Part shown: positions 1 to 9,222 of the stretch, piece after piece
Layout: the number at the start of each line of letters is the position of its first letter
How positions within the stretch are numbered: position 1 is the first letter of the stretch
Origin: JADZFO01 sp964512635
Lineage (GTDB): Bacteria; 4484-113; JAFGCY01
Length of the DNA: 64,000 nt
Assembly: GCA_964512635.1 (NCBI GenBank)
Contig: CAZEJB010000014.1
Location: forward strand, 25,841-89,840
Direction: 5' to 3'
Position numbers and translations under genes: made by a program
The notes under the pieces: generated by a model
Seen by the model: only the letters and a program-made list of their open reading frames with translations
What the model was told of the DNA's origin: nothing
Databases searched by the model: none

Positions 1-27
1 GCCAGCCGAAGTGTTGCGCACCAGCGT

Positions 28-1149
<1,122 letters not shown>

Positions 1150-1207
1150 TCCGGCCCTGGACCTGGGCCAGCCGGCAGGCTGGTTCAGTCTGGTGCAATT
1201 TGGATAC

Positions 1208-1244
1208 AAAAGGGGCTGCCCAGCGGGGTGGCCCCTTTCCTTTC
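1208..1244 (+). terminator. Rho-independent terminator after rpoD
   Basis: GC-rich hairpin with arms AAAGGGGC and GCCCCTTT followed by CCTTT, 60 nt after the rpoD stop. Confidence 0.75.
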
Positions 1245-1278
1245 TGCGGCGGCGGCGCGCTTTCGCTACAATGCAGAA

Positions 1279-1800
1279 GTGATCTCGAGCCGGCAGCCTT
1301 CCCGCAGCATTGTGCTAACCGGCTTCTACGGCTCCGGGGCGCTGGATGTTGGCCGGGAGCTGGGCCGCAGGATGCGCCGGCAGCTGGTGGACTGGGACAG
1401 CGAGCTGGAGCGCCGCAGCCGCCGTGACCTGCTGGCGCTGCTGAACATCGTCCCGGAGCCCCAGCCGGAGCTGCATGAGCTGCGGATAGCCTCCGAACTC
1501 CCCTTCCGCCGCGACTGTGTGATTGTGCTGGGGCCGGAGGCGGTGCGCCAGGAGGTCTGGCCGACGCTGTATCTTGAAAACACACTTACGGTCTTCATCG
1601 ACCAGCCCTTTGAGGTCCTCTGGCGGCGGATCCAGGGTGACCCGGCCTGCCGGGACTACCTGAAAAGCACCAGCCGAGAACACGCCATGGCGGCCTGGCA
1701 TGAGCTCTATCCGCTCTATGAACAAGCCTGTCTGCGCCTGACTAATCCGCCTAATCCGCCGCGGCAGGCCCGGGTCATCCTGCACAGCTTCTACACTTAA
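1279..1800 (+). CDS. Shikimate-kinase-like protein with degenerate P-loop
   Basis: 173 aa, resembling the shikimate kinase/AroK P-loop fold. The N-terminal LTGFYGSGALDVGRELG aligns with the family's LTGFMGxGKSxVGRxLA, but the Walker A Lys and following Ser/Thr are Ala and Leu. VDWDSELERR matches the shikimate kinase VDTDxxIExR segment. The GGG substrate motif is replaced by LGPEA, and the LID arginine region is altered. I therefore expect no normal ATP-dependent kinase activity; it may be a pseudokinase or binding protein. GTG 1279 is chosen because a TACAAT hexamer (1267-1272) ends 6 nt before it, the leaderless layout seen often here. The next gene starts 3 nt after the stop, suggesting one operon. 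Confidence 0.6.
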   Translation: MISSRQPSRSIVLTGFYGSGALDVGRELGRRMRRQLVDWDSELERRSRRDLLALLNIVPEPQPELHELRIASELPFRRDCVIVLGPEAVRQEVWPTLYLENTLTVFIDQPFEVLWRRIQGDPACRDYLKSTSREHAMAAWHELYPLYEQACLRLTNPPNPPRQARVILHSFYT

Positions 1801-1803
1801 GCC

Positions 1804-3036
1804 ATGAGTTTACAGCTGCCACGCGAAATGCAACCGCAAAAAGAGCGCCCGAGCGGCACCGGCAGCAACATGCAGCTCCTGGGGATCGTGCTGCTGATTA
1901 CCATCTTCAGCGCCTGGCAGCTCTTCAATCTACCCGGGGCGCTGCTCAAAAAAGTCAGGGTTCCGGAGGACATGCTGGAGTTCGGCTTCGGCCTGGCCAG
2001 TGTCCAGATCGGCCCTGCCGGTGAGTGGATCATCCGCCGCCAGGCCTATGCCGACCGGATGGGCCGCTATGACATCAGCGCTGACGGAATCCTGACCCGC
2101 AGCAAGGAACGGGGCCTTGCCTCAGAGCCCAACCGCACTGGAACGATGACACAGCCCTATATGCGAATGGAGGGACACTCCTATCTGGATGTGGCCCCCG
2201 GCCCGGCCTATTTCACCCAGCGCCGCGAACTGCGGGCCAAAGCCGGCAAGCTCAGCCACAAGGGTAAGCCGCTGCTCAACAATGAGACCGATCCGCGGGC
2301 CCAGCTGCCCGGGGAGCACATTGAGCCGAAGATTATCGGCAAGGAAGCTGAAACCGGGCATTTCGTTGCGCTTAACATCCTGCGGGTCAGCCGCTGGCTG
2401 GCCGTCAACGAACTGCCGGAACAGGTCCGCGGTGAAGCCCAGCTGCAGTATCAGTTGCTGGAGGGTCACGACTATTACGCGGTGATCGACTCAGCCGCCT
2501 ACAAAGCTCCTGACCTTTGGCTGACCACCGACAAGGGCCAGTTCCTGCACCATCTGCGGGCCAGCGAGGCCACGCTGGGCCTTCCGGAAGGCGCGCCGGC
2601 TGAGGACGGCATCGAGATTAAGGTGCTGCAGAGCATTCCGCTCAAGGATCTGCTGCCGGTGCAGAGAAATGGAATTGTCCTTGGCCGCGACCACGGCAGT
2701 GAAAGACTGTTTCTGGTCCTCCCGGACGGCCAGCGACTGTGGTTCAACCCGAATGACCTCAGCCTGCTGGGCCGCGACAAGCTGCCGGGATTCTGGCAGC
2801 GGGAGTATGGCGCCCTGACTTTTGATGTTGTCCAGCGGCTGGAGTACCCGAACTACAACATGGAAAGCGGCTGGCCGCTGACCGAAAGTGCGTTCAAGCG
2901 CATCCAGCGCATTCTGGCTTTGGTAATGCTTGGCGGCCTGCTTGGTCTCGCCTGGCTTTGGAGGACACCTTGGAGATTCATCTCGGCAGCGACCACCGCG
3001 GCTTCGAACTCAAAGAGCGAGCCCTTGAATACCTGA
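1804..3036 (+). CDS. Hypothetical membrane protein with two TM segments
   Basis: 410 aa, family not recognised. One hydrophobic segment lies near residues 22-42 and another near 375-392, so the large central region is probably extracytoplasmic. No catalytic motif is evident; the body contains tyrosine-rich stretches and short beta-like segments. The ATG lies 3 nt after the upstream kinase-like gene, and the 3' end overlaps rpiB by 67 nt, so all three are probably cotranscribed. No function is assigned. Confidence 0.75.
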   Translation: MSLQLPREMQPQKERPSGTGSNMQLLGIVLLITIFSAWQLFNLPGALLKKVRVPEDMLEFGFGLASVQIGPAGEWIIRRQAYADRMGRYDISADGILTRSKERGLASEPNRTGTMTQPYMRMEGHSYLDVAPGPAYFTQRRELRAKAGKLSHKGKPLLNNETDPRAQLPGEHIEPKIIGKEAETGHFVALNILRVSRWLAVNELPEQVRGEAQLQYQLLEGHDYYAVIDSAAYKAPDLWLTTDKGQFLHHLRASEATLGLPEGAPAEDGIEIKVLQSIPLKDLLPVQRNGIVLGRDHGSERLFLVLPDGQRLWFNPNDLSLLGRDKLPGFWQREYGALTFDVVQRLEYPNYNMESGWPLTESAFKRIQRILALVMLGGLLGLAWLWRTPWRFISAATTAASNSKSEPLNT

Positions 3037-3413
3037 GAGAGCTCGGCCACCAGTGCACGGACCACGGCGCGCTGGGCGAAGAGCGCACGGATTATCCCGG
3101 CTTCGCCAAGGCAGTGGGGGAGGCGGTCAGCGCCGCTCCAGGCAGCCTCGGCCTGGTCTTTTGCGGCAGCGGGATCGGCATCAGCATCGCGGCAAACAAG
3201 GTACATGGCATCCGCTGCGCAGTCGCCTGGTGCGAGCATGTCAGCGAATACGGCCGCCGCCATAACCATGCCAACTGCCTGGCCTTTGGCGCGGATGTAC
3301 AGACCTGGGTCGAGGTCGAGCGCTGCCTGAACGCCTACCTTGGCGCCACCGAGGAAGGCGGGCGCCACGCCCAGCGGGTGGAGATGGTGAAGGAAATGGA
3401 CGGGAAGCGCTGA
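2970..3413 (+). CDS. rpiB: Ribose-5-phosphate isomerase B (RpiB/LacAB family)
   Basis: Cytoplasmic interconversion of ribose 5-phosphate and ribulose 5-phosphate in the pentose phosphate pathway. The 147 aa protein has the family N-terminus GSDHRGFELK, the catalytic cysteine loop CGSGIGISIAANK with GIR after it, and the RRHNHANCLAFGA segment with the conserved His-Asn. Length is typical. I chose TTG 2970 because GGAGGA lies at 2960-2965; the in-frame TTG at 2958 lacks a site. The start lies inside the preceding membrane protein gene, suggesting translational coupling. Confidence 0.9.
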   Translation: MEIHLGSDHRGFELKERALEYLRELGHQCTDHGALGEERTDYPGFAKAVGEAVSAAPGSLGLVFCGSGIGISIAANKVHGIRCAVAWCEHVSEYGRRHNHANCLAFGADVQTWVEVERCLNAYLGATEEGGRHAQRVEMVKEMDGKR

Positions 3414-3420
3414 GTTCTAG

Positions 3421-3510
3421 TAGGGCCGCACGGATGTGCGGCCGATCTTGGATCCTGCTTCCGAAACCCGCATGCCGGGAAGAAGACGGCCGCACATCCG
3501 TGCGGCCCTA
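3421..3510. repeat. Family 1 palindromic repeat pair between convergent genes
   Basis: Two inverted copies of a 23-bp unit (3421-3443, TAGGGCCGCACGGATG...; 3488-3510, its complement), each with a palindromic core GCCGCAC..GTGCGGC. They flank 44 bp. The same units recur at 5928-5996. May also act as a bidirectional transcription stop. Confidence 0.85.
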
Positions 3511-3522
3511 CCAGTCTTGCTA

Positions 3523-4140
3523 CTAAAGCGTAACCAACACGGCCCGGCAGGGCGATGCCTCGGCACCGCCGATCTTCAGCGGCAGGCAGTGCAGTTCATA
3601 GCGCCCGGGCTTGACCTGCCGCAGATCGACATCCTCCAGGATCAGCACGTTGAAGCTGCTCAGCAGCCGGTGGACCGGAAAGTCCTCGTCGTGGCCCCGC
3701 TCGATGGAGAGGTAGTCAATCCCCACCAGCGCGGCGCCGCGGTCCAGCAGCAGCTGCGCGGTATCCAGGCTGACATAGGCGTGGTGCTCAATGTAGCTGT
3801 CGCGCTGCAGCTCGCCGTTGAGGGTCTTGAACAGCACGGCATCGCCTTCCATGATCTGCAGATCATCCAGCGCCTTCGGCCCGATCACGTCAATCGTGTC
3901 CACCTCCACTACGTGGGCCGTCAGCACAAAGCGCTCCAGCGGAATCTGGTCGATACTCGGCCCGTCTTCGATGAAGTGCGCCGGGGCGTCGATGTGCGTT
4001 CCAAGGTGCAGGCTGGCGCTGATCTTTGAGAGCATGTAGCCCTGGTCAACCACCATGGCGACTGCTTCAAGTTCGGTCTCTGGATCTCCGGGATAGTCGA
4101 TTGTGTCGAGGCCAATGGTACGCGTGATGTCAATGAGCAT
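3523..4140 (-). CDS. Cyclase-family metal-dependent hydrolase (kynurenine formamidase-like), paralog 1
   Basis: 205 aa protein of the cyclase/KynB-like family (PF04199 type), which hydrolyses N-formylkynurenine or other amide or lactone bonds with a metal bound by the HxGTHxDxPxH motif. Here that motif reads HLGTHIDAPAHF near residue 45. LVGIDYLSIE and a C-terminal SPCRAVL are also typical. The substrate cannot be told. TATACT (complement of 4147-4152) ends 6 nt before the ATG, so the mRNA is probably leaderless. A paralog follows in the same orientation and a third is at 50147. Confidence 0.85.
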   Translation of the reverse strand: MLIDITRTIGLDTIDYPGDPETELEAVAMVVDQGYMLSKISASLHLGTHIDAPAHFIEDGPSIDQIPLERFVLTAHVVEVDTIDVIGPKALDDLQIMEGDAVLFKTLNGELQRDSYIEHHAYVSLDTAQLLLDRGAALVGIDYLSIERGHDEDFPVHRLLSSFNVLILEDVDLRQVKPGRYELHCLPLKIGGAEASPCRAVLVTL

Positions 4141-4224
4141 AGAGAAAGTATATGGAGCGTGAGGATTCAGGAGTTGCGGCCGCCGCTGAAGAAAGGGAAT
4201 TCGCTGAGATCCCAGGCGCTCTGT

Positions 4225-4848
4225 CTAGCCCTGGATCGTCATCAGCACGGCACGGCAAGGAGCCGCCTCGCCGCGTGCAACCCTAAGCGGAAAGCACAGT
4301 AGACGGTATTTCCCAGGGCTGACATGGCTCAAGTCGACGTCTTCAAGCAGCAGTATCCCTGCGCCCAGCAAGGCCCGATGAACCGGGTAGCCCTCACCAC
4401 TGGCGCGTTCGATGGTTATGTAGTCCATCCCGACTATGCCGACCTGCAGTTCGATCAGCCGCCGGGCAGTTTCGATGGGAATATGGGCGTGGCGCTCAAC
4501 AAAGCCTCCGCGGTCTAGCTCGCCGTTGACAGTCTTGAACAGCACTGCCTCGCCAGGACGAACCTGCACGCCATCCAGAATCTCGGGCGGGATGGAACTG
4601 AGGGTCATCAATTCGATCACATGACATAGCGGAGTGAAGCTGTCCGGGGCGTACTGGTCGATGCTCTTGCCGCCGGAGATGAAGTGCGAAGGGGCGTCAA
4701 GATGAGTCCCGGCGTGCAGGGTCATTGTGACCTGAGTTAGCTTAAAGCCGTCAAGCTGAATGTTGGCCAGGGCTGTGAAAGCCGTCGCCGGATCACCGGG
4801 GTAAGGCATATCATCCAGACCGATAGTGCGCGAAATGTCGATGAGCAT
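4225..4848 (-). CDS. Cyclase-family metal-dependent hydrolase, paralog 2
   Basis: 207 aa, collinear with the neighbouring paralog: MLIDISRTIGLD start, metal motif HAGTHLDAPSHF, VGMDYITIE, and C-terminal APCRAVLMT. The reaction is probably amide or lactone hydrolysis by a cytoplasmic metalloenzyme; substrate unknown. It lies upstream of paralog 1 with about 84 nt between them. A weak TAAGCT hexamer ends 8 nt before the ATG. Both genes probably arose by tandem duplication and then diverged. Confidence 0.85.
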   Translation of the reverse strand: MLIDISRTIGLDDMPYPGDPATAFTALANIQLDGFKLTQVTMTLHAGTHLDAPSHFISGGKSIDQYAPDSFTPLCHVIELMTLSSIPPEILDGVQVRPGEAVLFKTVNGELDRGGFVERHAHIPIETARRLIELQVGIVGMDYITIERASGEGYPVHRALLGAGILLLEDVDLSHVSPGKYRLLCFPLRVARGEAAPCRAVLMTIQG

Positions 4849-4903
4849 GCCTGCTTAGCTTACAACAGCGGCGTCAAATCCGCCAAAAATGTACAAGTGA
4901 GTC

Positions 4904-5920
4904 CTAATACCCCGCCTGATAGCTCCCGTCGCTGATTGCCTGCATCCATGCTTCATTGGCGAGGTACCAGTCGATAGTGCGTTTAAGGCCTTCTTCAAAG
5001 GGCACAGCGGCCTTGAAGCCCAGTTCGGTCTCGATCTTATGGCCGTCAATGGCATAGCGGCGGTCGTGACCCGGGCGGTCGGGCACGAAGCTGATTAACC
5101 CCTCAGGCTTGTCGAGCAGGTGCAGCAGGGTACGCACCAGTTCAATGTTGGGCAGCTCCGTGCCACCGCCAACGTTATAGACCTCGCCGGGCCGTCCATG
5201 TTGCAGCACGGTCCACAGCGCGCGGCAATGGTCCTCAACATAGAGCCAGTCGCGCACATGCAGTCCGTCGCCATAGACCGGCAGCGGCTCATCGCGCAGA
5301 GCCTTCTGGATCATCAACGGGATCAGCTTTTCAGGGAACTGCCTCGGGCCATAGTTATTGCTGCAGCGGGTGTTCATGATCGGCAGGCCGTGGGTGCGGA
5401 AGTAGGCGCGGCACATCAGGTCGGCGGCGGCCTTGGAGGCGCTGTAGGGGTTGTTCGGCGCCAGCGGTGAGCTTTCGGAGAACTCGCCCTCCTCGCCGAG
5501 GCTGCCATAGACCTCGTCGGTAGACACCATCAGGAAGCGCGGAACCGGCTGGCCGTTCTTATTCAGCTTCAGCAGGGCGTCCAGCAAAACCTGGGTGCCA
5601 ACGATGTTGCTCTCCACGAAGGGCATCGCTGAGACGATGCTGCGGTCGACCATGCTCTCGGCGGCCAGGTGCATGATGCCGTCGAAGCTGCCCTGGCCTA
5701 CCAGCTCGTCAACCAGCGCGCGGTCGGCCACATCGCCATGGACAAAGCTGTAGCGCGGGTCGTCGGCGATATCGGCGAGGTTCTGGGGGTTGCCGGCGTA
5801 GCTGAGCTTGTCCAGGTTGACCAGATTGACGATGTTGAGGCCGGACTGCTCGGACAGCAGCATGCGGATCAGGTTCGACCCGATGAAGCCGCAGCCGCCG
5901 GTGATGAGGATTTGGTTCAC
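4904..5920 (-). CDS. rfbB: dTDP-glucose 4,6-dehydratase
   Basis: Extended short-chain dehydrogenase that converts dTDP-glucose to dTDP-4-keto-6-deoxyglucose for deoxysugar and surface polysaccharide synthesis. The 338 aa protein has the NAD-binding GGCGFIGSNLIR at its N-terminus, HLAAESMVDRS, the signature STDEVYGSLGE, catalytic YSASKAAAD and NNYGPRQFPEK. No other rhamnose-pathway genes are adjacent. GTG 5920 is chosen because TACAAT (complement of 5927-5932) ends 6 nt upstream. That hexamer is formed by the end of a palindromic repeat. Confidence 0.95.
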   Translation of the reverse strand: MNQILITGGCGFIGSNLIRMLLSEQSGLNIVNLVNLDKLSYAGNPQNLADIADDPRYSFVHGDVADRALVDELVGQGSFDGIMHLAAESMVDRSIVSAMPFVESNIVGTQVLLDALLKLNKNGQPVPRFLMVSTDEVYGSLGEEGEFSESSPLAPNNPYSASKAAADLMCRAYFRTHGLPIMNTRCSNNYGPRQFPEKLIPLMIQKALRDEPLPVYGDGLHVRDWLYVEDHCRALWTVLQHGRPGEVYNVGGGTELPNIELVRTLLHLLDKPEGLISFVPDRPGHDRRYAIDGHKIETELGFKAAVPFEEGLKRTIDWYLANEAWMQAISDGSYQAGY

Positions 5921-5926
5921 GAAGAT

Positions 5927-5932
5927 ATTGTA
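5927..5932 (-). promoter_or_regulatory. -10 hexamer of rfbB formed by a repeat terminus
   Basis: On the minus strand the family 1 repeat ends ...CCCTACAA, and the next base completes TACAAT. It ends 6 nt before the rfbB GTG, the spacing expected if transcription starts at the start codon. Confidence 0.6.
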
Positions 5933-5996
5933 GGGCCACACGGATGTGCGGCCGTCCTTGACTGGAAAAGGGCCGCACATCCGTGCGGCCCTACAA
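5928..5996. repeat. Family 1 palindromic repeat pair between rfbB and tag
   Basis: Inverted copies TTGTAGGGCCACACGGATG... (5928-5953) and GGGCCGCACATCCGTGCGG...CTACAA (5970-5996), nearly identical to the units at 3421-3510. The outer ends are TTGTAG/CTACAA, as on the transposase element at 23070. Confidence 0.85.
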
Positions 5997-6018
5997 GAAC
6001 GCATGCAACAATCCCCAC

Positions 6019-6600
6019 ATGCCCAAAGAGCTGATCCGCTGCGACTGGTGCCATTCCACGCCGCAGTACATTGCCTACCACGATGAAGAGTGGGGCGTGC
6101 CAAAGCGCGACCGCCGGCGGCTGTTTGAGGACCTGATCCTCGATGGATTCCAGGCCGGCCTGAGCTGGCGCACGATCCTGGAGAAGCGCGAGAACTTCCG
6201 CCGCGCCTTCGACAACTTCGAGCCGGAGAAGATTGCGCGCTATGGCGACCGCGAGACCTCGCGGCTGCTCGAAGACGCGGGTATAGTGCGCAACCGCCAG
6301 AAGGTCGCCGCCACTATCGGCAACGCCAAAGCGCTGCTGGCGCTGGAGCAGGAACTGGGCATTGGCTTCGAGCAGTACATCTGGGACTTCGTCAAGGGCA
6401 AGCCGGTGGTCAACAATTGGACCAGCATGGGCGAGATCCCGGCCAAGACGGAGCTGTCCGACGAAATCAGCAAGGCTCTGCTAAAGCGCGGCTTCAAGTT
6501 CGTCGGCAGCACTATCGTCTATGCCTTTATGCAGGCGGTCGGGATGGTCAACGACCACATCGTCACCTGTCATCGTTACAAGGTCGTTGGAAAGGGCTAG
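6019..6600 (+). CDS. tag: DNA-3-methyladenine glycosylase I
   Basis: Base-excision repair enzyme that removes 3-methyladenine from alkylated DNA. The 193 aa protein has the Tag zinc-snap residues (N-terminal CDWC; C-terminal CHRYK with the preceding DHIVTCH), YHDEEWGVP, and the catalytic-pocket segment DGFQAGLSWRTIL. It is full length. ATG 6019 is chosen over in-frame codons further upstream because the homology starts here; AACAAT (6007-6012) ends 6 nt before it. The stop is followed 5 nt later by a hydrolase gene. Confidence 0.95.
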   Translation: MPKELIRCDWCHSTPQYIAYHDEEWGVPKRDRRRLFEDLILDGFQAGLSWRTILEKRENFRRAFDNFEPEKIARYGDRETSRLLEDAGIVRNRQKVAATIGNAKALLALEQELGIGFEQYIWDFVKGKPVVNNWTSMGEIPAKTELSDEISKALLKRGFKFVGSTIVYAFMQAVGMVNDHIVTCHRYKVVGKG

Positions 6601-6605
6601 AGTCA

Positions 6606-7412
6606 ATGCCTGATCAAGCCGAGCTGCGCCAGCAGTCCCCTCCCGGGGAGCGCTTCGTTGATACGCGCTCCGGCCGGATCTTCACACACACGTGGTCCGG
6701 CGCTGAATCAGAGAAGTCGCCAGTAGTTTTGCTGCACGACTCGCTGGGTTGTGTGGAGCTCTGGCGCGACTTCCCTGCGCTGCTGAGCCAGGCCCTGCAG
6801 CGAAGCGTCATTGCCTATGACCGCCTGGGCTATGGGCGCTCCGACGCCCACCATGGCGTCCTGGGCGATGATCTCGTGGAGTCGGAGTCGATGCACCTGG
6901 CAGAGATATTGGAGGCCATGGGCATCAGGGAATTCGTCGCTCTTGGCCACAGCATTGGCGGAGAAATGGCCATTGCCTGTGGATCCCGGCTGCCCGGCAG
7001 GTGTCAGGCTGTAATTGCAATAGCGGCGCAGGCCTGGCTTGAGGAGCAGACCCTGAGTACCATTGCCAGTGCCCGCGAGCAGTTCAGCGATCCCGAGCAG
7101 TTTGAGCGCCTGAAGAAGTATCATGGCGCCAAGGCGCAGTGGGTCCTGGATGCCTGGACCGGCACCTGGTTTCGGCCGTCTATGCGCAACTGGAGCATCC
7201 TGCCTGAGCTGCCGCTGGTGCAGGTGCCCATGCTGGTGATCCACGGTGATCGAGATGAATTTGCTTCGCTGGAACAGCCGCGCAAAGTGGCGGAGCTGGC
7301 CGGCGGGCCGGTCAGGCTCGCGATCCTGCAGGACTGCGGCCACCTGCCGCAGCGCGAGCAGCCGGAGACAGTACTGAGGCTGATTGGGGAGTTCTTGCAG
7401 GAACTCCTGTAG
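6606..7412 (+). CDS. Alpha/beta-hydrolase fold protein
   Basis: 268 aa single-domain alpha/beta hydrolase. It has the oxyanion region VVLLHDSLGC, the AYDRLGYGRSD strand, nucleophile elbow GHSIGG, acid-residue turn HGDRDEF and catalytic His in DCGHLPQ, so the Ser-Asp-His triad is complete. Substrate unknown; probably an esterase, lipase or C-C hydrolase. No signal peptide, so cytoplasmic. It starts 5 nt after the tag stop and is probably cotranscribed with it, though no functional link is obvious. Confidence 0.85.
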   Translation: MPDQAELRQQSPPGERFVDTRSGRIFTHTWSGAESEKSPVVLLHDSLGCVELWRDFPALLSQALQRSVIAYDRLGYGRSDAHHGVLGDDLVESESMHLAEILEAMGIREFVALGHSIGGEMAIACGSRLPGRCQAVIAIAAQAWLEEQTLSTIASAREQFSDPEQFERLKKYHGAKAQWVLDAWTGTWFRPSMRNWSILPELPLVQVPMLVIHGDRDEFASLEQPRKVAELAGGPVRLAILQDCGHLPQREQPETVLRLIGEFLQELL

Positions 7413-7666
7413 TAGCGGGGGATTGTCCCCGTGCGAATTTAGCCATTTAGCTGATTGCTGCTCTGTAATAGATCAAAACAGGACGCAGAGATGCAGAGGA
7501 CGCTGAGTTTCGCAGAGAAGAATCCTTGATGATTCCTGGGATTCCGTCGTAGCTCGATCCGGGCTCTGCGTTCTCTGTGTCTCTGCGTCATGTGTTTGTT
7601 TTCGAAGACGGGCGGGGACAAGCCCACGCCCCTATCCGGAAGGCGGGTCAAGACCCGCCACTACAA
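7409..7666. repeat. Composite palindromic element (about 260 bp, no gene)
   Basis: From left to right: GTAGTAGCGGGGGATTGTCC (core GGGGATTGTCCCC); an arm AAAACAGGACGCAGAGATGC near 7471; its inverted partner TCTCTGTGTCTCTGCGTC near 7572; then 7604-7666, holding GACGGGCGGGGACAAGCCC and GGCGGGTCAAGACCCGCC and ending CACTACAA. The last 63 bp match the unit translated inside dnaE at 11893-11971. I see no gene between 7413 and 7808. Confidence 0.8.
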
Positions 7667-7808
7667 AGCAAAAAAGCGGATGGACCTTGCGATCCACCCG
7701 CCTGTATTCCTCAAACAGAGGAACAATTCCAATGCCCAGGCTGCCCCCCGAGATGCAGCGCTGCGCCGAGTAGGAGCTCTACAGCGGCCCGCTCGTATAA
7801 TCAAAGAC

Positions 7809-8450
7809 GTGGAACAGGTCACAAGGTTACTGGGGCTTTTGCCCGAAATTTACGGGCGGGGCTTATTGGACGCCAGCGGGGGCAGTTTCGCCGTGCGCGG
7901 CAGCAAGGGCGTCTATGTCAGCCCGCTGCAGGCCGGGCCGGCGCTGCGCTGGCAGCTCCAGATCGACGACCTGGTGCTGTTCCCGGGCCCGGGGGAGGCT
8001 TCTATGGCCCGCGCCGGCCGCCAGCCCTGCCGCGACAACCGCAGCCACCGGGCGCTGCTCGCGGCAAGGCCGGACTGGAATCTCAGCATTCACGGACATT
8101 CATGGGGCCTGCTGGCCTTTGCCCTCGCGGGGGTCGATCTGCCGGTCGTGGCCGAGCACTACGCGGCTTTTAAGGCAGGCCGGGCGGCGGAGATTCACTG
8201 CCTGCCCTCGGTTACAGGCGGGCTAGCCCAGCTGCCGGAAGTGGTCGTCGCTGCCATGGGACGGCAGTTCTCGGGCCAGCCGCACGGTGCACTTCTGCTT
8301 GGCGGCAATGGCCCGCTGGTTTGCGGCAGCACAGTTGAGTCAACCTTGAGTACGCTCGAGCTTCTTGAGCAGCTGGCCCGGGCCCAGCAGTGGCGGCTGG
8401 TCAAGCCGGCGCCGCATCCCTCGGCGCCAGCGGTGCCCGAGGTCGGTTAG
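7809..8450 (+). CDS. Class II aldolase/adducin-like protein
   Basis: 213 aa, resembling the class II aldolase/adducin fold (FucA, AraD). LDASGGSFAVR matches the phosphate-loop NxSxR segment, VSPLQAG the TPSG loop, and IHGHSWGLLAFA the HxH zinc ligands. The third ligand region, normally NHG, reads GGNGPLV and lacks the His, so classical zinc-dependent aldol cleavage is doubtful. GTG 7809 is selected because a perfect TATAAT (7796-7801) ends 7 nt before it; the earlier in-frame codons run through repeat DNA. Function unknown beyond the fold. Confidence 0.65.
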   Translation: MEQVTRLLGLLPEIYGRGLLDASGGSFAVRGSKGVYVSPLQAGPALRWQLQIDDLVLFPGPGEASMARAGRQPCRDNRSHRALLAARPDWNLSIHGHSWGLLAFALAGVDLPVVAEHYAAFKAGRAAEIHCLPSVTGGLAQLPEVVVAAMGRQFSGQPHGALLLGGNGPLVCGSTVESTLSTLELLEQLARAQQWRLVKPAPHPSAPAVPEVG

Positions 8451-8499
8451 CCCGGGAGCAGGCCATCCGGGAGACGGTACTGCCGGCTGACAGGATCAG

Positions 8500-8530
8500 A
8501 AAAAATCGGGCCACGGTTGCCCGCGGCCCA
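8500..8530 (-). terminator. Rho-independent terminator of the lipoprotein gene
   Basis: On the minus strand the hairpin GGGCCGCGGGCAACCGTGGCCC-like stem is followed by GATTTTTTCTG, about 30 nt after the stop at 8561. Confidence 0.8.
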
Positions 8531-8560
8531 TAGCCCTTGTTCCAATCCTGGCTTTCGTTC

Positions 8561-9013
8561 TCAGACCTGCGGGGTCTCGTCCGCAGTCTCATCCACCGGC
8601 GCCGGGTTAACCCGGATGTTGAGGTAGACATGGTCCGCCTCGTCAAGGCCGCTGGTGCGGAAGCGCGCTTCCATCCGCGTCGTACCGGCATCCAGCGCCT
8701 TGATCACGCCGAGGCTGTTGGCCTCCGCAATCCCGCTGGGGATGAAGTAGTAACGGCAGACCGTCGTGACCTCATCAGTGTCGGTGTTGTCGCTGTCGGC
8801 GGTAAGCCGCTTGACCGTGAAGTGATACTCCTGGCCCTCAACAAGCACAATCTCGCCGGTGTCCCGGGCCGTGGAGATCAGGCGGTTTTCATCCGCGCTG
8901 TACAGCGAGATCGTGCTGGACGGAATGCCTCCTCCCGCGCCGCAGGAGCTGAAGGCTCCGAGCGCGCAAAGAACAGCGGCGGCTGCCGCGAGGCGTGAAA
9001 ACAGAGGGGTCAT
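8561..9013 (-). CDS. Small lipoprotein with a beta-rich domain
   Basis: 150 aa. A hydrophobic signal (AAAAAVLCALGAFSSC) with a lipobox-like FSSC predicts diacylation and a membrane anchor. The mature part contains a segment on Ig-like lines (SLGVIKALDAGTTRMEARF and LNIRVNPAP), reminiscent of BIG2-type repeats, but the match is weak. ATG 9013 follows GGGAGG at 8 nt. It is monocistronic with its own terminator. Function unknown. Confidence 0.75.
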   Translation of the reverse strand: MTPLFSRLAAAAAVLCALGAFSSCGAGGGIPSSTISLYSADENRLISTARDTGEIVLVEGQEYHFTVKRLTADSDNTDTDEVTTVCRYYFIPSGIAEANSLGVIKALDAGTTRMEARFRTSGLDEADHVYLNIRVNPAPVDETADETPQV

Positions 9014-9084
9014 CAGACTGCCTCCCAAAACTTGATTCCCGTGCGCATGCAGTACTGACGCCTGGCCACTCTACTATGTTTGAT

Positions 9085-9115
9085 GGTGGAGCCTATCCCG
9101 CATAGGCACTCCACC
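9085..9115. repeat. Perfect-arm hairpin between the lipoprotein gene and glnA
   Basis: GGTGGAGCCTA and TAGGCACTCCACC form a 12-bp stem. No T-run follows on either strand, so it is either a second stop signal or a palindromic repeat. Confidence 0.5.
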
Positions 9116-9122
9116 AGCCCGT

Positions 9123-9159
9123 CAAACAAAGCAAAGGGACGGGTTGTTATACCCGTCCC
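9123..9159 (-). terminator. Rho-independent terminator of glnA
   Basis: Minus-strand stem GGGACGGG/CCCGTCCC followed by TTTGCTTTGTTT, 64 nt past the glnA stop. Confidence 0.8.
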
Positions 9160-9222
9160 CTTAGTGGCGAATTGAGACAAGCAGGGCACGCACCTTTCAG
9201 TGCCTGGCCTGCGCAGCAGCGC

